Source: Rickettsiales bacterium (GTDB taxonomy: Bacteria; Pseudomonadota; Alphaproteobacteria; Rs-D84; CACZYB01). Taken from it: a stretch of 9,271 nucleotides of DNA. The stretch lies in contig JAIRTB010000080.1 of NCBI GenBank assembly GCA_031255155.1, positions 1-9,271 of the forward strand. Direction: 5' to 3'. Below are positions 1 to 5,882 of the stretch, piece by piece; the first letter of the stretch is position 1, and each line of letters starts with the position of its first letter. The position numbers and the translations under genes are program-made. The notes below the pieces were generated by a model. The model was not told where the DNA came from, made no database searches, and worked only from the letters and a program-made list of their open reading frames with translations.

Positions 1-1317
1 CGACGCGGTCGCGGGGGAAAGCAATATGACCGGGTTTTTCACGCGCCCCTTCCTCATGTCCTTCAACGCGCACTTATACGCCTTGGCCACGGCCTTGTCC
101 AGCCGGCCGCACCGATAGCTTTTCACGACCGAGGACGCCGACCTGTGGAACTCTTTGGCGCACTCGCCTATCGCAAATGCGCGGACCACCCTTTTTTTCG
201 CAAGGGGAAGAATGCCATCTATGCCGCCCTCTTTCGCCCGGCCGCCGATTATCCAATAGATCTCGCGGTTCGCTTCCAGCGCCGGCTTGACCGCCTCGGC
301 CTCGGTGGCCTTGCTGTCGTTGACGAACGATATGCCGCAAATCTCGCCCACAAACTGCTGCCTGTGCGCAAGCGGCTTGAACGATTTCAGCGCGCCTATC
401 ACCTTTGCGTCGGAAAGGCCCGCCGACTTCGCGCACGCGAACGCGACGGCTATGTTCTGCCAATTATGGCGGCCCTTCAAGTTTCCAAGCGTCCTTAAAT
501 CCAGCACGGGCCTTGCCCCGCAGCGCAGCATCCCCTTTGCGTCGGTCCAGAACGAACCGGTCGCCGCGCGGTTCGACACGGCCAGGTTTTTGACGCATCG
601 GCGGCTTGCCCCCGCGGCTTCGAGCTCTTTGAATATGCGCCGCGTCCGCGGCCCGTCGACCGCGACTATGTTCGTGACGCAGGCCTTGCTTTTGCGCTTG
701 AAAATAAGCTTTTTCGCCGCGACATAGCCGTCCATGCCTCCATGGCGGGCCAGGTGGTCCGGCGTTATGTTCAACAGCGCCGCCGTGTCCAGGTCCAGGC
801 TTGGCGCGAGTTCCAGCTGATAGCTCGACAGTTCGAGCACATACCAGCCATTTTCCGGCATCGGCGGCAGGTCGAACACCGGCACGCCGAAGTTCCCCCC
901 TATGGCCGCGGGCACGCCGCCTTGCTCCAATATATGGCAGACGAGGGAAGCCGTCGTCGACTTGCCGTTGGTGCCGGTTATCCCTATATAACGCGCATTC
1001 GCATAGGTGGCGACGAACAGCTCTATATCGCCGATGACCGGAACGCCCGCGTCCATGGCTTTTTTCGCGACCGGGTGCGGCTTGGGAAAGGAATGCGCTA
1101 TGCCCGGGCTTATCACAAGATAGGACACATCCGAGAAATCTTCGAGCCTCAGGTCCGCGACGCGCGCCCCGCACGACGCCGCCTCGCGCCGCAATTCCTC
1201 CCTGTCGTCCCAGGCCAGAATGTGCACGCCCCTTTGCTTCAACGCTTTGAGCGCCGACATCCCCGACTTGCCCAGGCCCAAAACCGCTATCGTCTTGTTC
1301 AGCAGGCCGTTTATCAT
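1..1317 (-). CDS. murD: UDP-N-acetylmuramoyl-L-alanine:D-glutamate ligase MurD (3' end cut by window edge)
   Basis: Cytoplasmic ATP-dependent ligase that adds D-glutamate to UDP-MurNAc-L-Ala in peptidoglycan precursor synthesis. Reading the minus strand from the ATG at 1317-1315 gives 439 uninterrupted codons, so the gene is intact as far as the edge. Visible motifs: N-terminal Rossmann-like GLGKSG (14-19), SPG (70-72), the Mur ligase P-loop GITGTNGKST (112-121), LELSSYQLE (161-169), LNITPDHL (182-189), the MDGYVAAK segment whose first Lys (202) matches the carbamylated lysine of the family, GRHNWQN (282-288), NDSKATE (333-339), and the C-terminal LLSPATAS that normally precedes FDQF. Only the last few dozen residues should be missing. 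The start overlaps the mraY stop (TGATG), with AAGG about 7 nt upstream, so translation is coupled. Ile is coded by ATA in 19 of 26 cases and all nine Tyr are TAT. Confidence 0.96.
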   Translation of the reverse strand, partial: MINGLLNKTIAVLGLGKSGMSALKALKQRGVHILAWDDREELRREAASCGARVADLRLEDFSDVSYLVISPGIAHSFPKPHPVAKKAMDAGVPVIGDIELFVATYANARYIGITGTNGKSTTASLVCHILEQGGVPAAIGGNFGVPVFDLPPMPENGWYVLELSSYQLELAPSLDLDTAALLNITPDHLARHGGMDGYVAAKKLIFKRKSKACVTNIVAVDGPRTRRIFKELEAAGASRRCVKNLAVSNRAATGSFWTDAKGMLRCGARPVLDLRTLGNLKGRHNWQNIAVAFACAKSAGLSDAKVIGALKSFKPLAHRQQFVGEICGISFVNDSKATEAEAVKPALEANREIYWIIGGRAKEGGIDGILPLAKKRVVRAFAIGECAKEFHRSASSVVKSYRCGRLDKAVAKAYKCALKDMRKGRVKNPVILLSPATAS

Positions 1318-2387
1318 CACCTCACCTTTATCGAGCTTAGCGCGAGCAGCGCGAGGAGTATCGAGATTATCCAAAACCTTATCACAACGGTTTGCTCGCT
1401 CCACCCTTTCAGCTCGAAGTGGTGGTGTATCGGCGCCATCTTGAACACCCTTTTGCCCCGCAGCTTCCTCGACCCCACCTGAATCATGACCGAGAGCGCC
1501 TCGACCACAAAGATTCCCCCGGCTATGGCAAGCAAAAGCTCGTGCTTGACTATGACGCTCGCCACGCCAAGGGCGCCCCCTATCGCAAGGCTGCCCACAT
1601 CGCCCATGAATATCCCGGCCGGATACGCGTTGAACCACAAAAATCCCAGAATGGCGCCAAGCACCGCCCCTATGAACACGCACACCTCGCCCGCCCCGGG
1701 AACATAGGGCAGCAGCAAGTATAGCGAAAAGTCCGCCCGGCCCGCCAGATACGACACCACCATGAACACAAGAAACGCGCTTGTCCCCGTGATCGCAGCA
1801 AGCCCGTCCACCCCGTCGGTAAGGTTATACGCGTTCGCGGTCGCCACTATGGTTACGCTTGCGAACACGAAAAAGAACAGCCCCAGGTCGAAGACCATAT
1901 TCTTGAAAAACGGGACGGCAAGCGCGGTTTTCAGCCCGGCCGGAGCCAGGCTTGCCACGCCATAGCTCACCGCCAGGCCTATCGCGAACTGCAACGCCAG
2001 GCGGAGGCGGCCGGAAAGCCCCCTATACGCGTCGCCGCGGCGAATCTTGACGAAATCGTCCGCAAACCCTATCAGCCCGAAGCTTGCCATGACGGCAAGA
2101 GAAAGCCACACATAGCCGTTTTTCAGGTTGCACCACAACAGCGAGCTTGCAAGCGCCCCGGCCACTATCAACAGCCCGCCCATCGTCGGGGTGCCCTGTT
2201 TCGCCAAATGCGTGCCGGGGCCCTCTTTCCTTATCGGCTGGGCAAAGCGGGTTTTCACGAATCCTATGAACCTTTGCCCGAACACCAGATATATCGCCAG
2301 AGAGGTCATCAGCGCCGCGCCCGTGCGAAAGCTTATATACCGGAACAGATTGAGAGATTGGACCTCTTGGGCCAGAGCATAGAACAT
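1317..2387 (-). CDS. mraY: Phospho-N-acetylmuramoyl-pentapeptide transferase MraY (lipid I synthase)
   Basis: Polytopic inner-membrane enzyme that transfers phospho-MurNAc-pentapeptide from its UDP carrier to undecaprenyl phosphate, making lipid I. The 356-residue product is full length for the family (about 360). Diagnostic motifs: KQGTPTMGG (63-71), the aspartate pair FADD (D110-D111), NAYNLTDGVDG (185-195), FNAYPAGIFMGDVGS with the third catalytic Asp at 263, and the HHHFELKGW signature (321-329). About ten hydrophobic segments are spread along the chain. The start is the ATG at 2387-2385, with AAGGA 8 nt upstream and a good promoter above that. Downstream it overlaps murD by one base, which is the usual mraY-murD order of the dcw cluster. 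murF, its usual upstream partner, is absent; a beta-barrel gene and a terminator lie there instead, so the cluster is split here. Confidence 0.98.
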   Translation of the reverse strand: MFYALAQEVQSLNLFRYISFRTGAALMTSLAIYLVFGQRFIGFVKTRFAQPIRKEGPGTHLAKQGTPTMGGLLIVAGALASSLLWCNLKNGYVWLSLAVMASFGLIGFADDFVKIRRGDAYRGLSGRLRLALQFAIGLAVSYGVASLAPAGLKTALAVPFFKNMVFDLGLFFFVFASVTIVATANAYNLTDGVDGLAAITGTSAFLVFMVVSYLAGRADFSLYLLLPYVPGAGEVCVFIGAVLGAILGFLWFNAYPAGIFMGDVGSLAIGGALGVASVIVKHELLLAIAGGIFVVEALSVMIQVGSRKLRGKRVFKMAPIHHHFELKGWSEQTVVIRFWIISILLALLALSSIKVR

Positions 2388-2418
2388 TCGCGGATTCCTT
2401 GGTTTTTACTTTTACCGG

Positions 2419-2447
2419 ATTATACCCGCTTGCCGCCGGAAATTCAA
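2419..2447 (-). promoter_or_regulatory. Sigma70-type promoter of mraY-murD
   Basis: Reading the minus strand, a -35 box TTGAAT (2447-2442) is followed by a 17-nt spacer and a perfect -10 box TATAAT (2424-2419). Transcription would begin near 2412, about 25 nt before the mraY start, with the AAGGA ribosome site (2400-2396) in between. It lies just after the terminator of the upstream gene, which supports an independent mraY-murD transcript. Confidence 0.75.
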
Positions 2448-2478
2448 GAAATTTAACATGCAATAAACGCCGCGGGCG

Positions 2479-2511
2479 AAAAAAAACCTTCCCCCGAGAG
2501 GGAAGGTTTTT
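2479..2511 (-). terminator. Rho-independent terminator of the beta-barrel gene
   Basis: A perfect 12-bp inverted repeat (2482-2493 with 2500-2511, core AACCTTCCC/GGGAAGGTT) encloses a 6-nt loop. On the minus strand it runs into eight consecutive U (complement of 2479-2486). It begins about 19 nt past the stop of the outer-membrane protein gene and separates it from the mraY promoter. The plus-strand side has only five T, so termination should mainly favour minus-strand transcripts. Confidence 0.93.
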
Positions 2512-2529
2512 CGCATCGCCGGGAGGCGA

Positions 2530-3300
2530 TTAGAACTGAACGCCGTATTTCACGCCGTATGCAGTGTCTTTCTCTCCATCGTCCGAGCGGAGGTTGTCCC
2601 TGATATACAAGGTCGCGACATTCTCGGGGTTGATGTCCCAGTTCAGTCCGACGACATAGTTCAAAGGACGCTTGCCGATATCGATATCGCCGTTCGCCTT
2701 TATGTATTCGAGCCCAAGGTTGGCCGAAAACGCGGGAACAAACTGATACTGGCCGTCGACGCCGAACAGATAGTAGCCGTCTTTGTCATCGCCGGCCTTG
2801 CTGTAGTCATACTCGATCTTGCCGGAGACCGTATAGGCGTCCTTTTTAACGCCGAAACGGGTCCCTATCGTCAAGTCCGAAGACGCGCTGTTCGTTGGGC
2901 CAACCCCTATGCCGGCCAGCTTGGTCGCGCGGTTTTTCAGCACCGAGCCATAACGGCCGTAGAGGTCGCCTATGAACCCGCCGCCGGCATAACGCCAGGC
3001 CAGGTTCAAGCCATAGCCCGAAAGCCCGTTCTTCACGCCGCCGCCGTTCTTGAAATCGCTGCTATACGAATCATAGCCAAGGTCCAGGGCCACATTGAAC
3101 GCGTCGGTCACGCCATAGCCGAACTTTTCGCTTATGCCGGTATACATGCTTTTATCCATGCGCGACTTGGGCCCGATCTCCACCCCGGTGACGGAATAGA
3201 ATTTTCCGGCCGCGGGCGCGTAGAGCGGATTCTCGGTCACGCCCGCGGATGCGGCGGTGGTTATAGCCAAGGCGGCCAGCGTAAACAATGATGTTTTCAT
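2530..3300 (-). CDS. Putative outer-membrane beta-barrel protein with signal peptide
   Basis: A 256-residue exported protein. The N-terminus is a signal peptide (Lys at position 2, hydrophobic stretch 5-15, probable cleavage after ASA at 17-19). The mature part of about 237 residues has no cysteine. It is rich in Gly, Tyr, Asp and Asn, shows many alternating polar/aromatic stretches such as FNVALDLGY, YGLNLAWRY, FSANLGLEY and NYVVGLNW, and ends in YGVKYGVQF, a terminal-Phe beta-signal recognised by the BAM complex. This fits a small barrel, roughly 10-12 strands by length. No specific family motif was recognised, so substrate and role are unknown. The start has a GGAAG-type ribosome site about 6 nt upstream. 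The gene has its own promoter and terminator, so it is monocistronic, which with the strong terminator suggests good expression. A non-porin adhesin or structural barrel is equally possible. Confidence 0.87.
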   Translation of the reverse strand: MKTSLFTLAALAITTAASAGVTENPLYAPAAGKFYSVTGVEIGPKSRMDKSMYTGISEKFGYGVTDAFNVALDLGYDSYSSDFKNGGGVKNGLSGYGLNLAWRYAGGGFIGDLYGRYGSVLKNRATKLAGIGVGPTNSASSDLTIGTRFGVKKDAYTVSGKIEYDYSKAGDDKDGYYLFGVDGQYQFVPAFSANLGLEYIKANGDIDIGKRPLNYVVGLNWDINPENVATLYIRDNLRSDDGEKDTAYGVKYGVQF

Positions 3301-3346
3301 TTGTTACTTCCTTTCTTTTTTAGCAGAGCTTTATTGCTCGGTCCGT

Positions 3347-3375
3347 ATTTTAGCCCTGGCACGCGCGTTTGGCAA
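3347..3375 (-). promoter_or_regulatory. Sigma70-type promoter of the beta-barrel protein gene
   Basis: On the minus strand, TTGCCA (3375-3370) and TAAAAT (3352-3347) are separated by 17 nt. Transcription would start near 3340, giving a leader of about 40 nt before the ATG at 3300. Its -35 box lies 27 bp from the -35 box of the divergent rpmH promoter. Confidence 0.6.
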
Positions 3376-3402
3376 CGAAAAAATGGTTTCATTATATTAC
3401 AC

Positions 3403-3430
3403 TTGACTTTCTATTTTTTTTTGGTATAGT
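3403..3430 (+). promoter_or_regulatory. Sigma70-type promoter of rpmH-rnpA-pepF
   Basis: A -35 box TTGACT (3403-3408) and a -10 box TATAGT (3425-3430) are separated by 16 nt, with a run of nine T inside the spacer. Transcription would begin near 3437, leaving a very short leader before rpmH at 3452. A near-consensus promoter is expected for a ribosomal-protein gene. Confidence 0.75.
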
Positions 3431-3451
3431 CGGCGCCCGTATGAGGCTATT

Positions 3452-3598
3452 ATGAAAAGAACTTGGCAACCATCGAAGATCATACGCTCGCGCCGCCACG
3501 GCTTCCGCGCCCGCATGGCCAGCGCCGAGGGCCGCAAAGTGCTGGCTTCGCGCAGGGCAAAGGGCAGAAAGCGCCTTTGCGTCCAAGTGGCATTCTAG
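3452..3598 (+). CDS. rpmH: 50S ribosomal protein L34
   Basis: Small basic protein of the large ribosomal subunit. The 48-residue product starts [20 protein letters not shown] and contains [22 protein letters not shown], both near-invariant L34 segments. L34 is normally 44-46 residues; here a short extra tail, CVQVAF, follows the usual RKRL end. GAGG (3443-3446) serves as ribosome site 5 nt before the ATG. rnpA follows after 57 nt, in the conserved rpmH-rnpA order. Confidence 0.97.
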   Translation: MKRTWQPSKIIRSRRHGFRARMASAEGRKVLASRRAKGRKRLCVQVAF

Positions 3599-3655
3599 GC
3601 CCGATACCGTTCATCCATTCCGCCATCCGCGAAAGCTTGTGGCAGGCCGCCGACT

Positions 3656-4087
3656 ATGCACAAGACCATAAAATTGAAAGGGTTTTCCAGCCGCGTAGCG
3701 ATCCTTGCGAATCGAGAGCGCGACTTTATCCGCCTTACTTCCCGCGACCCACCGGTCCTGCACCTTTCCAGCGACCTTTTCCGCGCGCATTTCGCCCGCA
3801 CCCGCTTTCCCGTCACCGGCGATTTCCACATCGCACTTACCATCACGAAAGCCACGGTTTCCCCCCTGGCCGTGCACAGAAACTATATCCGCCGCGTCAT
3901 GAAGGCCGCGATAAACCAGAACATACGCAGATTCCCCTCGCTGGCCCGCCTGGACATACTTTTCTTTATGAAGCGCGCGGCGGGCGAGGTTTCATTCGCA
4001 GAGCTGGGCAAGGCGGTGCGCAAGATCTTCGCATACATAGAAAGGAAAACGAGCAATGAAAACGGAACCGGCCCGGTGGCGGCTTGA
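3656..4087 (+). CDS. rnpA: Ribonuclease P protein component
   Basis: Protein cofactor that helps RNase P RNA bind pre-tRNA leaders. The 143-residue product (family about 110-140) sits directly after rpmH, its near-universal position. The recognisable core is FHIALTITKA (57-66) followed by LAVHRNYIRRVMKAAI (71-86), which matches the family beta-strand plus the conserved RNR helix; here the last residue of RNR is Tyr (R75-N76-Y77). A second conserved strand, LDILFF (99-104), and a C-terminal helix follow. The N-terminus is poorly conserved. The ATG at 3656 is preceded by GGCAGG at 3641-3646, and no better in-frame ATG exists upstream before the rpmH stop. The 3' end overlaps pepF by 32 nt, so the last residues (GTGPVAA) probably result from that overlap. 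Assignment rests on position plus the core motif; overall similarity is low. Confidence 0.85.
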   Translation: MHKTIKLKGFSSRVAILANRERDFIRLTSRDPPVLHLSSDLFRAHFARTRFPVTGDFHIALTITKATVSPLAVHRNYIRRVMKAAINQNIRRFPSLARLDILFFMKRAAGEVSFAELGKAVRKIFAYIERKTSNENGTGPVAA

Positions 4088-5813
4088 CGCGCTTTACGCA
4101 TCTTTCGACGACCCGGCGATCGAGGCGGACCTATCTTGGGTCGAGCGCGCTTGCGCCGATTTCGCCCGATTCGGCGGCTCTTTGGCCCAGAGCCTTGCCG
4201 AGGCGGTCGAGGCCTTTGCCTCCATAAACGAATCGGCGGACCAGATTACCGCCTATTACTATTTCCTCTCCTCGCGCGACAGCGGCGACCAAGAGGTGAA
4301 AAAGTTCCAAAGCCGCGCGCAGGAGCGCATGGCGGCCGCTTTTTCCGGGCTCGCCTTTTTCGAGATAGAAATCGGCGCCTTGGACGAGGCGGCCTATCTG
4401 GCCCAGGCGGACGGGCGGAAATGGAAGCCTTGGACCGACCGCATACGCAAGCTTGCCCGCTATCAACTCAGCGAGAAAGAAGAGGCGCTTTTGTCCCGCC
4501 TGGCCCCTTTCGGCGGGCAAGAGTGGGACGACATGCTGGACGAGATGGAGAACAAGCTTGCCTTCGACATAAACGGCAAGCTCCTTTCGCTTAGCGAGAC
4601 CGTGCACCTCCTTGGCACCTCGCAAGACAGGCGGGAGCGGGCGGAGGCCATGCGCGAGTTCAACTCGACCCTCGCCTCGTCGAACTATATGCTTTTGCGG
4701 ACCAGGGCGCTGAACCTTGTCGCGGGCCTCAAAGCCATAAGCGACAAAGACCGCGGCTTTCCCTCGCCCATGTCGGCAAGGAACATTTCGAACAATGTGG
4801 ACGACGAGGTGGTCCTCGCCCTGCACCGCGCCGTGTCGTCCAAGGGCGCCGAGATGGGGCGCAGGTATTACTCTCTGCTTGCGCGGATCCTCGGCGTGCC
4901 CAAGCTGTCATGGGCGGACAGGAACGCCCCGGCGCCTTTTTCTTCCCCGCGCGTTTTCGAATGGGACGAGGCGGCGGGCATAGTATTGTCGGCATACCGC
5001 GGGTTTTCGCCCGCCCTTGCCGCCCTTGTCGAGGAATCCATAGCCCTCGGGCGAATCGACGCCCCGCCCGGCAAAGGCAAAAACTCCGGCGCGTACAACT
5101 ATACCCTTGTCGGCAAAGGGGGCGAGGTCTCCAGCTGGACCTTCCTCAACTATCTCGGCTCGGCGCGGGATGTCATGACTTTGGCGCACGAGCTGGGGCA
5201 CAGCGTGCACGGCCTGCTTGCGGGCAGGGCGCAGGGCAACCTTTTGGCCCAGGCGCCCATGGCCTATGCCGAGACGGCGAGCATTTTCGGGGAGATGCTG
5301 ACCTTTTCCCACCTGCTTGCGCGGGAGGACGAGCCGAAAGGCAAGCTGGCCCTGATCATGGGCAAGTGCAACGACTGGCTGAACTCTGTCAACCGCCAGA
5401 TTTCGTTCTCTATGTTCGAGCAGAGGCTCCACGAATCGCGGCGCGAAGGCAAAGCGTCGCCCGAGGACCTTTGCCGCGAGTGGGTCGCCGCGTCGCGCGA
5501 AATGTACGGCGACATATTCGACTATTCCGACATGGAGAACCTATGGTGCTATGTCGGGCATTTCATGCGGCCTTTCTATGTCTACGCGTATTCGTTCGGC
5601 GAGCTGTTCACCCAATCGCTGTTCGCCCGGCGGGAGGCCATAGGCGCGGATTTCGAGCCGTTGTATCTGGACATGCTTGCAAGCGGGGGGTCCAGGGACG
5701 CGGTGGAGCTGATGCGGCCATTCGGCCTTGACCCGCGGGAGGGCGATTTTTGGACCCGGGGAATCGACCGCAGCATCGGCGCGTGGCTTGACGAAGCGGA
5801 AAAGCTTGCATAA
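4056..5813 (+). CDS. pepF: M3 family oligoendopeptidase (PepF type)
   Basis: Cytoplasmic zinc metallopeptidase that cleaves short peptides, probably in peptide recycling. The 585-residue product is full length for the M3B/PepF group (about 590-610). The catalytic site HELGH spans 378-382 (zinc ligands H378 and H382, general base E379). The third zinc ligand is expected at E406, in AYAETASIFGE. A downstream FYVYAYSFGELF stretch (507-518) carries the tyrosines typical of the substrate-binding region. The N-terminal half is helical, with the usual W.L..LY opening and a QITAYYYFLSSRD segment (63-75). The ATG at 4056 has AAGGA 9 nt upstream and lies inside the end of rnpA, implying co-transcription and perhaps translational coupling with rpmH-rnpA. 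It ends 69 nt before the convergent secreted-protein gene, with no clear terminator between them. Confidence 0.95.
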   Translation: MKTEPARWRLDALYASFDDPAIEADLSWVERACADFARFGGSLAQSLAEAVEAFASINESADQITAYYYFLSSRDSGDQEVKKFQSRAQERMAAAFSGLAFFEIEIGALDEAAYLAQADGRKWKPWTDRIRKLARYQLSEKEEALLSRLAPFGGQEWDDMLDEMENKLAFDINGKLLSLSETVHLLGTSQDRRERAEAMREFNSTLASSNYMLLRTRALNLVAGLKAISDKDRGFPSPMSARNISNNVDDEVVLALHRAVSSKGAEMGRRYYSLLARILGVPKLSWADRNAPAPFSSPRVFEWDEAAGIVLSAYRGFSPALAALVEESIALGRIDAPPGKGKNSGAYNYTLVGKGGEVSSWTFLNYLGSARDVMTLAHELGHSVHGLLAGRAQGNLLAQAPMAYAETASIFGEMLTFSHLLAREDEPKGKLALIMGKCNDWLNSVNRQISFSMFEQRLHESRREGKASPEDLCREWVAASREMYGDIFDYSDMENLWCYVGHFMRPFYVYAYSFGELFTQSLFARREAIGADFEPLYLDMLASGGSRDAVELMRPFGLDPREGDFWTRGIDRSIGAWLDEAEKLA

Positions 5814-5882
5814 CAAAGCCCTTGCGCACGGACCGCGCGCCATACATAACCGAGGGCAGGGGTCCGCGCCGGGGGTCAAAAA

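Noticed and set aside
74..1174. Two adjoining minus-strand open frames (74-463 and 464-1174) that might suggest a broken gene
   Set aside because: They are out of frame with murD, whose own frame is open from 1317 to the window edge with all Mur ligase motifs in order, so there is no frameshift.
3301..3451. Replication origin near rpmH
   Set aside because: No DnaA-box-like TTATCCACA repeats are visible; the AT-rich parts are explained by the two divergent promoters.
3441..3455. Four-codon mini-ORF (ATGAGGCTATTATGA) whose stop overlaps the rpmH start
   Set aside because: Its GAGG doubles as the rpmH ribosome site and it has no ribosome site of its own; probably accidental.
3463..4059. 198-codon plus-strand open frame spanning rpmH and rnpA
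   Set aside because: Shifted frame with Pro/Arg-rich composition, no ribosome site and no recognisable motif; the genes beneath it are clear.
4131..5432. Several open frames on both strands inside pepF
   Set aside because: Shadows of the 585-codon peptidase gene, without ribosome sites or family motifs.
5826..5869. Possible terminator between pepF and the convergent secreted-protein gene (CGGACC/GGTCCG)
   Set aside because: Only a 6-bp core with a mismatch and two more pairs, a 26-nt loop and no T run on either strand.
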